From positions 14,906,289 through 14,970,288 of the forward strand of contig OX328131.1 in the NCBI GenBank assembly GCA_946811695.1: 64,000 nucleotides of DNA, read 5' to 3'. Each line of letters begins with the position of its first letter. Position 1 is the stretch's first letter. The stretch comes from Gonocerus acuteangulatus (lineage: Eukaryota; Arthropoda; Insecta; Hemiptera; Coreidae). Below, piece by piece: positions 1 through 11,910 of this stretch. The position numbers were made by a program, and so were the translations under genes. The notes below the pieces were generated by a model, which was not told the DNA's origin, ran no database searches, and saw only the letters and a program-made list of their open reading frames with translations.

Positions 1-911
1 GAAAAATTTCGGGGGGGGATGAGACCATTTCCGGTGTATGGAATACTAACAATTTAGATCTTGGAAGAGTTTTAGCCAACCAAAACGCTATTATATTTTT
101 TATGAACTAAATGATCTTATTTAATTTATTTTTAAGGGTTTTATACAATTTTTACCGATCAAAACAAAATTTCGGGGGGGGGGGGGGCTGCAGCCCCCCC
201 CCCTTATATACGCCCATGTTGAGTTGTCTAACTATTCCAAGACCTAGATTGTTTGTATTCCATGCCTCCCAACGCCCCCCCCCCTGAAATTATTTCCTAT
301 ATACGCCCATACCTATTGAATAATAAGCATTATTAAATTTTCAATATGGTTTGAGCTGACCTGAATCTGGATGTTGGGAATGACGAGGTTGACCAGAGAA
401 CAACTAGAAACCGATAAAGTACTGATTCTGATATAGTTTAGAATTCTCCACTTCTTCCAAAGCACTTCTCATTGTAAAAATCACATCACTAAACACAAAT
501 ATTTACTCTACATGCCTTATCCGCTCAATTATCTTAAATGGCTAATAGCACTCGAGATAGCAATTTGAGAAGCCAATAATATTGAATGAATGAATGAATG
601 AATAGCCTTTATTGTGCGATATTAATAATAATACAATAGTAATAATATGGCCAATACTTATTTGATAATCATAATAACAATAATAATGCTTCTTTGATAA
701 TGATAGTAGATAATAACAATAATAATAATAGTAATACTTGTTTGATAATAATAATAATAACAATGATAAATTTTCTTTGATAATAATAATAAAAATGATA
801 ATACTTCTCTTTGTGACTATAATGAAAACAATAATAACAGCGATAAATGTCTATTTAGCGCGGTTCCTCCCTCCCCCATAGGGAGGAACCCCGCTTTTAA
901 GGTTGATACAA
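1..911. repeat. Duplicated repeat block, copy 1 (partner at 41189-42090)
   Basis: This block matches 41189-42090 almost base for base: the right part of a GC-tract MITE (to 218), an AT-rich spacer, a GAATGAATG tract near 582-603, an AAT/AAC-rich degenerate microsatellite (about 615-840) and the first 55 bp of a HINE-A element. Differences are small indels, tract-length changes and a few substitutions. The match ends at about 911, where a minus-strand HINE-A begins. I see no coding sequence. The tetranucleotide tract next to an inverted AATAAA-like signal looks like the 3' tail of a LINE on the minus strand, which is inference. Confidence 0.8.
857..911 (+). mobile_element. HINE-A 5' end fragment
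   Basis: It begins AGCGCGGTTCC, the 5' subterminal sequence of HINE-A, followed by the hairpin GGTTCCTCCCT / AGGGAGGAACC. It stops where an oppositely oriented HINE-A 3' end starts. The same 55 bp open the full copy at 42033. Confidence 0.75.
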
Positions 912-1206
912 TAAAAAAGTCCGACTCGCAGGAACTGCAGCATCTTAGCGCGGTTCCGTTCATGTCCCTAGTGCCATTTGATAAGCTTAGAAAAGAAATA
1001 AACTTATTTTTTTTATATATCTCGTGAAAATTGTCAAAATCCTCTCGAACATCTCGAATAAAAGTGATATTAAGGCGTCAGGGACACCGACAGTAGCTAC
1101 TTTTACACAGAAGCGGAAATTACAGAATCTGGCTCTCATTCAAAAGCAAAGCTCTATAAATCAATACAAAATATGCCTAATAAAGCCTTTCTAGTGGATA
1201 CAGAAG

Positions 1207-1428
1207 CATGGGCGTATATGAGGGGGGGGGGGGGCTGAGGGGGCTGCAGCCCCTCCCGAAATTTTGAATTGATGATAAAAACTTCTCGAAAAACCCTTAA
1301 AAATAAATTAAATAAGATTTTAGCGTTTTAGTTGCCTAAAACTATTCCAAGCTCTAAATATTTAGTATTCCATACCCTGGAAATGGTCTCAGCCCCCCCC
1401 CCCGAAATTGTTTTTATATACGCCCATG
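1207..1428. mobile_element. hAT-type MITE with GC-tract core and 8-bp target duplication
   Basis: A 222-bp element with terminal inverted repeats CATGGGCGTATAT / ATATACGCCCATG. It is flanked by the direct repeat TACAGAAG at 1199-1206 and 1429-1436, an 8-bp duplication typical of hAT insertions. Inside are poly-G and poly-C runs and a CTGCAG core, with AT-rich DNA between. It has no coding capacity. Relatives are at 1-218 and 41142-41409 and in pieces near 39.1-39.4 kb. Confidence 0.85.
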
Positions 1429-1436
1429 TACAGAAG

Positions 1437-2690
1437 GATCAAGAAGTACACAAGATTGAGTAGAATACCCTGCCTAATATAGCCTATATAGAATAATATG
1501 CCGAATAAAACCTATCTAGTTAATACACAAGGACAAATAAAAGTCTTGACGAATAACAAGTCAAGAAAAAAAACTTTATTTAACAAAATAAAACAAAGTT
1601 TAGTTGCCCAACAACAATAGAATAATATACCTAATTAAGTCTATGGAGTAGATACAAATGGACCAAAAACAAGTCTTGTGGAATATTGTTTTTTTTTCTA
1701 ATTAAATACTTTTTATCAATATTTAGTATATAACCTTTGTTGAAAACTATTGATTGCTAATTGATGAATCGGTTTACAACTAAGTAGTCTTTATGAATAT
1801 TTAGTATATAACCTATGTTTGGATCTGTGTTTTTGGGGTGCTCTCCGCCTAGGCTTTGTATTTGTGTCGGCAGATACCTGGGGTACATTTACAGCTCTTG
1901 AGGATTAACCCTTAGCAGGTAAATTTCCTGCGGACCTTCTGCCGACGACGGAGCATTGAAAGGGCATTGAACCGCCATATTCGCTCATAGTATCTAACCG
2001 TTGTGAAGTTTATTTTTTGGATTTAGGACTTAATATACATATGTAGACTAAATCATAGCAAGAAGTAATCCTCCGTCGTCGGTTCTTAACTATGTAGACT
2101 CGCTAATGTTATCCAATCTTAGATACATCGTATTTAAAATCCACAGCAAAAACACGAAATTTCATCAGAATCCCCTGTTGAATAAAACTTATATAGAATA
2201 ATATGCAAAATAAAGCCTATCTAGTGGATAAAAATAGAGGAAAAAAGCCGTTCGTGGTGGTAGAAAATCTTAAAAGTATTTCGCTCAGAAATCTCCGAAA
2301 TATTGTCACTAATTTTACGTATCCTGTTTTATAGCCAAATAGATTTATATTCTATAATCAATAAGAAAAACCTACTAACAATAAAAAACTATGGGTAACA
2401 GATGAAAATAGGGAATACCAAGAATAATTGTAAAGAACGAAATCAACACAAGTACTGTAATCTAGATATTCATACGGCATCTTCGAATTCTAACAAACAA
2501 AATATTGATTCTAATTATACGTATCCTATTTTATTGACAAATACATTTGACTACTATAAGCAATTAAAAACACTAGGGAATATGCCAAAGAACTCGGAAT
2601 AGGAGCCTCGACAGTTTCAAGACATTTGAAGGAAGTCGACAAATCCAAAACTGACATTTCATACGGTACAGCCTGATATATTTTTAACAA
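1437..2690. other. AT-rich stretch without a gene
   Basis: I find no conserved coding sequence. A motif resembling AATATGCCTAATAAAGCCT recurs in degenerate form near 1170, 1490, 1620 and 2200, which suggests decayed internal repeats of the surrounding element. The palindrome-like CCTCCGTCGTCGG near 2070 mirrors CCGACGACGGAG near 1943. No function can be assigned. Confidence 0.4.
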
Positions 2691-3777
2691 TGAATTGCTT
2701 TTCTTATTTTATTTAATCTGTTTTATTGTCAAATACATTATCCTACTATAACCAATGAAAAAACAACAAGGAATAAAAACAAACAAGAAGAACCGTTCGA
2801 ATAATCGAAATCAATTACTTCAAAGTTTAAGCACTTATTTCTCCGATTGACATAGCCTAATCAAAAATTGTTTCAGAATCTTTTTTGTAGAACATTTAGT
2901 AAGCTTTCGCATGGTAACCCTCCGTTTACCAATATTCCTAACCGTCTTCGAGATATCAGGGAATGTATACGAAGTTCCCAAAACATTTCATGTCTGTTAA
3001 TAAAATATTTTATTCTAATCCTTCCATAGCTCCAAACGTAACCGAAATTTTAACATATTAGTGTTGATTAAATTCAAACATGCAGAAAATGTTTCAACTG
3101 AATCCCATAATTTTAAGTATCAAAATCAAAGACAAAATGAACAGTTCGAATAAGCGAAATCAATTACTTTAAAGTTTTAAGCACTTATTTCTCCGATTGA
3201 CATCGCCTAATCAAAACTTTCATTAGAACCTTTTTTGTAGAGCATTTAGTAAGCTTTCCAATGGTATTCTTCTGTTTCCCAAGATTCTTAACCTTTTTCG
3301 AGATATTAGGGAAGGTATACAAAGTTACCAAACCTTTTTTATGTCTGTTAATAACATATTTTATTCTAACCCTTCCTTAACTCCAAACGCAACCAAAATT
3401 TCAACATATTAGTTTTAATGAAAGTAGAAGATGCAGTAAATGTTTCAACTGAATCCCATGATTCTAAGTACCCAAACCAAAAACGGCATTCAAAAATTTT
3501 TTTTTCAGTTTTCTCGAAAACGGTTAAAGCTATCGCCTTGAAAATGGTTTCATTCGTTTTCCTAGCCCAAGAAACCTATAAAACGAGTACTTACAAGCTT
3601 ATGAACTCAAAAACGTAAGCGTTACGATTTTTTTTGCGCGAATTTCGCCCCAAACGCCATCTTCCAGTGGGCGGATTTTGCTGGTTAACGAACTTGACCT
3701 TTCAAATTAGACGACAGATTTTTGTACCAAATTTTATCAAAATCGGACCATCAGGGAAGCCAGAAATGAGCGAACAG

Positions 3778-3892
<115 letters not shown>

Positions 3893-4086
3893 AATTTGAA
3901 CCACCGTTATTTTCGGTCTCTAGGGGTTCTGAAACGCGAAATTTTCTTGTCAGCACTTCCGGATTGTTTCATTGTATCAACCTTATAAGCGGGGTTCCTC
4001 CCTATGGGGGAGGGAGGAACCGCGCTAAAACAAGCAATTAAAAAGTGAGATAAACAAAGAGAAAACCCCTTTCAAAACAAACACTT

Positions 4087-4221
4087 TTAGCGCGGTTACT
4101 CCCTATCTCCATAGGGAGAACCCGCTTATGAGGTTGACCTCATGACGCAATCCGGAAGTGCCGACTAGAAACTTTCACGTTTCAGACCCTATAGATCACG
4201 AAAATATAGGTGGCCCAAATT

Positions 4222-4296
<75 letters not shown>

Positions 4297-5073
4297 GTAT
4301 ATATTTATATATAAGCTTGTCTGTTCGCGCTCTAGCAAGCTCAAAAATGGTCCGATTTTAACGAAATTTGGTATAAAAATCTGTCGTCTAATTTGAAAGG
4401 TCAAGTTCGTTAACCAGCAGAATCCGCCCACTAGAAGAGAAATTCGCGCAAAAAAATCGTAACGCTTACGTTTTTGAGTTTATATGCTTTCAGGTACTTG
4501 TTTTATACGTTTCTTGACATAAGAGAACGAATGAAACCATTTTTAAGGCGATATCTGTAACCGGTTCTGAGAAAAGTGGAATCAATGTTTTTGTAAGTCA
4601 TTATATTTTTGTGAGATGATTATATTTTGTGACTTAAAATCGCGGGATTCAATTGAAATATTTTCTACAACTTGGAAATTAATCCCAACTAAGATGTTTA
4701 AATTTTTGTTATATTTGAAGTCAAGGAAGTATGCAAAAAAAAAATATTTTATTAATAGACATGAAAAGCTTTCGGATCTTCATACATTTTTCGTAAATAT
4801 CTCGATAACGGTTGGGAAATCGTGGTAAGTGCAAGGTGACCATTCGAATGCTTACTAAATTCTCTACAAAATAGGTTCTGAATCAATATTCGATCGGGCA
4901 ACGCCAATCATAGATATAAGCGCTTAAATCTTAAAAAGTCCGACTCGCAGGAACTGCGTCATCTTAGCGCGGTTACATATCGAATAGATGGAATAGATTA
5001 GCATCACAAATCAAAGGAAACTGACAGTAGCCAACTTACACAGAAGCGGATAATTCTTAATCTGTATAAGTCA

Positions 5074-5104
<31 letters not shown>

Positions 5105-5385
5105 CTGTATATATATATATACAGCTATCGCCTTGAAAATGGTTTCATTCGTTTTCCTATGTTAAGAAACCTATAAAACAAGTATGTGCAAGCATATGAA
5201 CTCAATAACGTAAGCGTTACGATTTTTTTTGCGCGAATTTCGCTCCAAACACTATCTTCCAGTGGGCGGATTCTGCTGGTTAACGAACTTGACCTTTCAA
5301 ATGAGACGACAGATTTTTGTACTGAATTTCATCAAAATCGGACCATTTTTGAGCTTGCTAGAGAGCGAACAGACAACCATATATA

Positions 5386-5461
<76 letters not shown>

Positions 5462-5836
5462 AATTTGGGCCACCTATATTTTCGTGATCTATAGGGTCTG
5501 AAACGTGAAAGTTTCTAGTCGGCACTTCCGGATTGCGTCGTGAGGTCAACCTCATAAGCGGGTTCTCCTTATGGAGATAGGGAGTAACCGCGCTAAAATA
5601 AGAAAAACAATTTAATGTTAGATATATGGATTTCCAAGATATAGCTTTTCAACTGCCTAGCGGGGTCCTTCCTAGAGAGGGTTGGCCGACCCATCCAGGT
5701 AAGATCGTAAATCAAGACCTTTCTTGAAATGTGGGCCCAAAATAATAACAGCTTCTATTTTAATCATTCTAAATGAGTCTAGGGATAAGAACGGAACCGC
5801 TCTAAGATGCTGCAGTTCCTGCGAGTCGGACTTTTC
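4087..5836 (+). mobile_element. HINE-A, full length but split by another HINE-A
   Basis: The 5' end AGCGCGGTTACTCC is at 4087 and (TA)n at 4224-4315. The body continues to about 4933 and resumes at 5595, ending at 5836 with the inverted subterminal repeat (GGAACCGCTCT), the hairpin GCAG-TTC-CTGC and GAGTCGGACTTTT. The interruption at 4934-5594 is a second HINE-A in the opposite direction. This copy belongs to a subfamily with CTCCATAGGGAG instead of the longer pyrimidine hairpin at the 5' end. No protein is encoded. Confidence 0.75.
4934..5594 (-). mobile_element. HINE-A nested inside the previous element
   Basis: On the minus strand it opens with AGCGCGGTTACTCC at about 5594, has a (TA)n tract at 5391-5459 and a second at 5081-5120, and closes near 4934 with the shared hairpin module. 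Its ends abut host-element sequence directly. Confidence 0.7.
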
Positions 5837-6309
5837 TTACCTTGTTTTCATAAAATACTCATTTTACTGTTAAATGCAATCAAAATTAAAACGTTAGGTA
5901 AACAGTTACAAAACCCCGTTCAAAAGATCAAATCTAATAATTTCGAAGTCTCAAGTTCGATTGACATCGCCCCATCGAAAATTACATCAGTACCTTTTTT
6001 GTAGAGAATTTAGAATAATTAACCGAATCGATCAATTAGAAAGTGGGGTTTACTCCGGAAACAAATTATTAATTAATTGAAAACCAGTTAACTCATACAT
6101 TATCGAAGCGTATGGTTTATCAGGCAGTTATTTCGACATTGAAGTTTCAAGAACCTGTTCAAGAGGAATCACTCTTGTTACCTTCAACGCATGAGATGTA
6201 ACGCATCAGAAAAGTAATGAATTGAAGAGTATTTATTTACTTCAAATACTTGAAAATATTTATTTATTATTACGTATCATGATAAGATAAGATAGAGGTT
6301 TGAGAGATA

Positions 6310-6785
6310 TTTCTTATTAGTGTTTTGTATTTCAAGGTTGGAGATGAAATCAAGTTGCTAAAGCTACGAAACATAACAAGCTCCTACTCAGCCGAACTAC
6401 ATGCTGTTATACTCGCACTTGACAACATGCCTAACACTGAACACAGAAACATTACTATATGTACTGACTCACTGAGCGCACTTCTTACATTACAGGACAT
6501 TTACAATACTGGTTTAAAGTTACAGATAATAAATTAAGGGAGATTAAGCATACAGTTCGGGAATGGCCTTCAAGCAGCAGAAGTAACAGACGAGAAGAAG
6601 TCGTCCTCTGCCGGCTGAGGATAGGCCATTCCCTACTGACTCACTCATACCTTATGACACGACAAGACAGACCAATATGCCAGTACTGCAATACAACACT
6701 TACTGTTAAACACTTACTGACAGACTGCTGACTCAGGCTAAACACTGACTTCCTTTCCAACATCAAAACTCTGGATACAATCTAG
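6310..6785 (+). pseudogene. Jockey-like LINE remnant: RNase H and C-terminal zinc-binding tail
   Basis: The first reading frame (6325-6537) contains SAELHAVILAL and CTDSLSALLTL, characteristic of LINE-encoded RNase H. After a break, the next 240 bp read as LCRLRIGHSLLTHSYL and CQYCNTTLTVKHLLTDC, the CxxC...H...C tail common in Jockey/I-group elements. Frame changes and stops show it is dead. It appears to be the 3' part of an element related to the one at 9855-14412. Confidence 0.7.
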
Positions 6786-6937
6786 AAACGGTTTTTTTTT
6801 TTCTTTTTTTCCCCCTCCCCCTGTTTCAATTGTTTATTATTGTTATATATAATATAAATTTATTTTTTTTCCCTTCCTTCTTTTATCTGTCTAATTATTT
6901 TGCCTTTTCTCCCCTCTTGTTTACCTTACCCCCTTTT

Positions 6938-7056
6938 AGCACTTTCCTCCGAAGGAAAGTAGCTATTGAGGTTGGACTCATGACGGAATTTTTGAAAAAT
7001 TTCTTCAAATCTTTATCGATCCTACCTAGTAGACACCGAAAATGACCCCCGTTAAA

Positions 7057-7106
<50 letters not shown>

Positions 7107-8015
7107 CTGTTAACACGATAGCGGCCAGAGTTTTTGTTTTTTCGTCACAAAACTTGGTATATAGCCTTCAATTAGCAAACGATTGAATGAGTTCGTTAAC
7201 CACCAAAGTCGGTCCACCGGAAGGGGGGGTTTACCCCGAACCCAAAACACTAATTTGACTATGTCAGCCGTAATATTTGTTATATTTCAACGAAACTTGG
7301 TATTCGTAGTGGCAATATAGAGAGAAAAGTGAGATATAAAAATGAACTAAACCGGTTCATTAGAAGGGGGGGGGGGTTTACTCTGGACCCAGAATACCAA
7401 TTCGCCACTACCAGCCGTGATTTTTGGTATATTTCGACGAAACTCGGTATTCGTAGTGGTAATCCACAGGTAAATATGTGTTGTAAAAATAAACTAAATC
7501 GGTTCATTAGGAGGGGGGGGGGGTTACTCCGGACCCACAATACCAATTCGCCACTACCAGCCGTGATTTTTGGTATATTTCGACGAAACTCGGTATTCGT
7601 AGTGGTAATCTACAGGTAAATATGTGTTGTAAAAATAAACTAAATCGGTTCATTAGGAGGGGGGGGGGTTCCTAATATACTCATACCGGTCGTAATTTCT
7701 GCTGTATTGTAACGAAACGCGGTATACTTCGTGGGTAACTCATGGGAAAGAAGTGTTGTAAAAATGAGCTAAATCGGTCAATCGGAAAGGGGGGCTTTAA
7801 TTTGTAATATATTTCAATAGAAAAGCCCGACAGACGTAGGTTCACAAAGCCGCCGCAAGGAGCGCTTTCTACCACTAGAGTGACTGTATCCTGTTCCTGC
7901 GTTAGATCAAAATACGATAATATGAGGTTTTTTGTATTTATTAAGTAGTGTAATAGGTACCATGTGTAAACATAACTCTGGAAGCAAATTAATAATTGAT
8001 TAGTTACTATTGACT
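6938..8015 (+). mobile_element. HINE-B, 3'-truncated
   Basis: It starts AGCACTTTCCTCCGAAGGAAAGT, which folds as a hairpin, then has (TA)n at 7061-7100 and a body with several poly-G blocks each followed by a related 110-bp segment (GGTTCATTAGGAGG...TCGGTATTCGTAGTGG). Compared with the complete copies at 36974 and 61145, it lacks the final 90 bp with the inverted subterminal repeat and 3' hairpin. The reading frames across the internal repeats have no resemblance to known proteins. Confidence 0.8.
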
Positions 8016-8582
8016 TTCTTCTACTTACCTCAATTCTTTCAAGCTCCAGTTTCGTCGCCTGAGTTGCGATAAGCTTAATTAATAAAATAAATAAAGTATT
8101 TCAAGATCAAAAGAAATTGATTAGACCAAGAGGAAGTTTAACTAGACGTTTAGGTTTGTTAAGAGAAGTTCGGAACGGCGTCATCTTAACGATCTTATCA
8201 CTGATGACATAGTTTGGAATGTATATATAGTTAATATTTTGTGAACAATTTGAACAGCCAATGAAATTTTGAAGTGAAAGTGAGATTTTAGGCGTCACAA
8301 TGTCCACAAAACATATAGTAGCGGAAGTTATTCAGCCCACCTTTTCGACTTGGACTCGAAAAGCTCTAGTACCTGAAAAAAAAAAATGTTTACACTTTTA
8401 GTAAGTGATATAATGTGACATAACTAAAAAAATACTCAACTGAAAATGTGTCACTATTGCCTATGTAGGGGGAATAGCATTAAGGCAGAAAGAGTGACAC
8501 GACTGCTCTCTGGCTTACAAGCTCTGAAGGAAGGTGCATACCGTTTTGATGGTTGATTGAGAGATATTTACCAATGTCATTC
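8016..8582. other. Non-coding stretch, nothing recognised
   Basis: AT-rich sequence between a truncated HINE-B and the 5S-derived repeat. Short open frames show no family resemblance or codon pattern. Confidence 0.4.
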
Positions 8583-8836
8583 TTAGTCATAACTTAAAAA
8601 CACCGATTTTTGAGGTGTCACTTTAGAAATATTAGTGCGATATCTTGTTTTCCTGACAAAAGGGTTAGTCACTTTGTAGTTGTGGGCTATTAACGCCAGG
8701 CTATCTATTGGTAGCCACCCTTTTATAATGCCAGCAGTACATGATCGATCACCCATTCTGGTATTGGCCACGCCCGACGTTGCTTAACTTCGGTGATCAA
8801 CGGGAACCGTTGGACTCAAAGGCTATGGCCCTTGGC
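8583..8836 (-). repeat. 5S rRNA-derived SINE-like repeat or 5S pseudogene
   Basis: On the minus strand, 8836 to about 8745 reads as a diverged 5S rRNA. It starts GCCAAGGGCCATAGCC and contains GATCACCGAAGTTAAGC, AACGTCGGGC and CCAGAATGGGTGA, which cover the internal Pol III promoter (A box to C box). The normal 3' half of the closing stem is absent; the sequence runs instead into about 160 bp of unrelated tail. That structure suggests a SINE3-type retroposon rather than a working gene. Part of the tail (TGTCACTTTAGAAATA...GTGCGATAT) recurs at 47320-47350. Confidence 0.7.
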
Positions 8837-9170
8837 AATATCAGCTTTATGTGGCCACTTCTGGTTAAGGCTTCCTTCAGTACATTCGTCCCCCCCCCCC
8901 CCCCTGCCATCGTTGGAACGATAAGAGGTTAGCATGAGGGCTGTGTATATTGGTAGTCATGCTGTTTAACATTGTTTTTGGTTTTTCACAGGGAGGTCAT
9001 TGTTTGATACTCAATGATGTGTTGGATGTCCCCTTATACATAACTCAGATTTTTGGGACAGTCTACCTACAGGTTACCACTCTTTTCTAGCCAGGATGGG
9101 GTAATAGGATATAAATAAACATTACATAACTCTACTTTTTAAATATGTTTATTGGAACATTGGCTAAATA

Positions 9171-9240
9171 TCAAGAGAAATCCCAGGCACTCTGCTCAAA
9201 TTTTCCTTGTCTCCCATTGAAGATTAATTCTCCGTTGCGC
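9171..9240 (-). CDS. AANAT-like acetyltransferase, last coding exon (exon 5, copy 2)
   Basis: A 70-bp terminal exon. On the minus strand an acceptor CTTTTACAG precedes GCGCAACGG, and the frame ends in WDFS followed by TGA. With the split GA codon from exon 4 it encodes a 23-residue tail (E R N G E L I F N G R Q G K F E Q S A W D F S). Its length, phase and C-terminal EQS-WDFS match gene A exon 5 at 24368-24437. It pairs naturally with exon 4 at 16498-16592. I infer that both belong to gene B, whose exons 1-3 lie at 46-51.6 kb. Confidence 0.75.
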
Positions 9241-9339
9241 CTGTAAAAGAAGCAATTATTTTATTAACACAATCAAAATTAAAATAATGAAGGATAAGAA
9301 ATAAACAAAACGAAAAGTGTGTTTTTATTTTTGACTCAG

Positions 9340-9840
9340 TCTTATACTGCATTTAGTAAACTTACTCGTACACTACATTCAGCATACTAACATTACACTT
9401 CATTGAGTATAATGTCTCATAGAAACTACATTCAGTATAATACCTCACACTGCATTCAGTATATTGCCTCATACACTATTCCGAATAATGTCTCATAAAA
9501 ACTACATTCAGTATAATGCCTCACACTACATTCAGTACAATGCATCACACACTACATTCTGTATAATGTCTCATGCACTATTCCGTATAAGAGTATATAT
9601 TTCTACAGGTACTCTTGTATAATTTGTTACAATTCCTTCTGTAGTTACTTGTTGATTAATAAAATCTATTTATCCATATTTCTATCTATTCCGTATAATG
9701 TCTCATAAAAACTACATTCAGCACAGTGCCTCACACTACATTCAGTATAATGCCTCATACACTATTCTATATAAGGTCTAAAAACAAGATTCAGTAAAAT
9801 GACAAATACACTACATTCAGTAAACTTACTCATACACCGC
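9340..9840. repeat. Degenerate minisatellite (ACTACATTCAGTATAATG units)
   Basis: About fifteen imperfect repeats of a 20-35-bp unit built on CATTCAGTATAATG and CTCA(T/C)ACAC. The array is interrupted near 9600-9690 by unrelated AT-rich DNA. It is non-coding. Confidence 0.8.
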
Positions 9841-11910
9841 GTCGAACTTCCCACTTTCTCCTTCCCAGGCTGCTACATCTCGAAGCCGTCGGAGTTAAAT
9901 TGACGACAAATAACAACAGAACAGTGAACATTATCTCAGCTTACCTTAGACCTCGACGGAGAGTAATACAAAACGACTTCGAACTGATATTTACAGGAGA
10001 ACCTACCTTACTGCTAGGGGACTTATATAGTAAACATACTCACTGGAACTGCCGGACACTGAACTGTAACGGTACTAGACTTCAGACTGTAACGGAGAAT
10101 CTTTGAATACACATTGAATCCCCAGACGAACCAACTTACCATCCCACTCGACAAGGACATTTACCTGACATACTTGAAATAGCTCTAATTCACAAACTCG
10201 ACATTCCTATTTACCTCAAAAAGATTTAGACTCAGATCACCTGCCTGTGATTTGCACATTGGGAACACAAAAACATTACACAGAACCACTTCCTCGGCTA
10301 ATTACTGAGAAGGTAAACTGGGAATTGTTCTCTCAAGAAACGTGTACATTCTCAATTCCAGCTACATACAATAATAAGTAGGAAATAAATTCAACAATAG
10401 ATTCATACACTCAACACATATACACATCCATACAGAAACCAACACTCACACAATTCACAGACAAACGGACAGGACTTTCAAACAACACTCCACCACACAT
10501 ATTACAAATGATACGGGGAAAAAACACTCTACGACACCGATGGCAGAGGACGAAAGACCCTGTTCTAAAAACTACAGTAAATAGAATATCTAGGCAAATC
10601 AGGTGGGAGCTAGATCAAACCCGATTCGATAATTATAGGAAATTCGAAGAAAGTATTACTCCTGGCGACGGAAATCTGTGGAAAGAAACAAAAAGACTGA
10701 CAGGACAGAAAACAGACATATTCTCACTGACTGACCAGACAGGGACAGCTAATACAGATGAAGAGAAATGCCAACTACTGGCTAGACAATTTCACAGACA
10801 ATTCACAAACGACACTAAAACCAACAGAGACATAGACGTAAACGTAAATACTTACTTACAAACACCAATTACGACAGTGGAAAAAAACATTGACTTCATT
10901 ACACCTTACGAAGTAAATACGATCATCGGGAAACTGCCAAACAGGAAATCTCCAGGAGACGATTTAATATCCAATGTTGTTCTCAAAAATCTTCCACAGA
11001 AGAGTATCGCACTAATGACAAGCGTATTTAATGCATGTTTGAGGACGGGTTACTTCCCGAAAATGTGGAAAAATGCTGTTGTGGTGGAGCTCCACAAGCC
11101 TGGAAAACCAAAAGAAGATCCCGATAGCTATCGGCCAATAGGCCTTCTAAATACAATGGCTAAAATCTTCGAGAAATGTATTGAGAAGAGACTCCGTCGG
11201 CACTTAGTGGAAAACAACATCATTCCCCAACATCAATTTGGATTCAAACCTCACCACTCAGCTGTCCACCAAATACAGAGAGTAGCTGAATCAATACTGA
11301 AGGGATTCGAAGACAAAAAGTATTCAACAGCTGTTTTCTCAGATATGAAGTCAGCATTCGACGCAGTGTGGCACAAGTGTCTTCTTTATAAGCTCAAACA
11401 AACTTGGCCACCCTGCTATCTTGCGAACATCATTTCTTCATTCCTCGATGAAAGAACATTGCAAGCGTCTCTGCTGATGTACCACAAGGAGCCTTACCGA
11501 GCCCTTTATTTTTTAGCTTGTATTGCCATGACATCCCCGAGCCTCAAACTGCCAAGGTCGCTCTGTTTGCAGATGATACGCTAATCATGAGTCAAGGAGA
11601 TGATGTTCCAGGAACCATCGCAGACCTTCAAACTTCACTGGACAGCATCACCTCGTGGTTCGAAAGGTGGAAACTCCGGCTCAATCCATCGAAGACTGAA
11701 GCAATGATTTTCGGACTGAGGCATTCGATGACAGGACTTCTCCTTGCTTGCGGATTGGACAGACCCAAGTTCCTTGGACTCCAAGGGACCAAAGCGTGCG
11801 CTACCTTGGCGTTCACTTCGACACTAGACTGACCTGGAGACTTCACATTAACCTAAAACTTCAATTGGCTCACACTCGACTAAGACTACTATACCCACTT
11901 TTAAACAAAA

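Noticed and set aside
6830..7045. 71-codon frame rich in Phe and Leu
   Set aside because: It arises from T/C-rich DNA at a LINE remnant tail and the HINE-B 5' end.
7280..7875. Open frames with repeated RFIRRGGG / NRFSSFLQ segments
   Set aside because: They come from the internal G-tract repeats of HINE-B and differ in frame between copies of the element.
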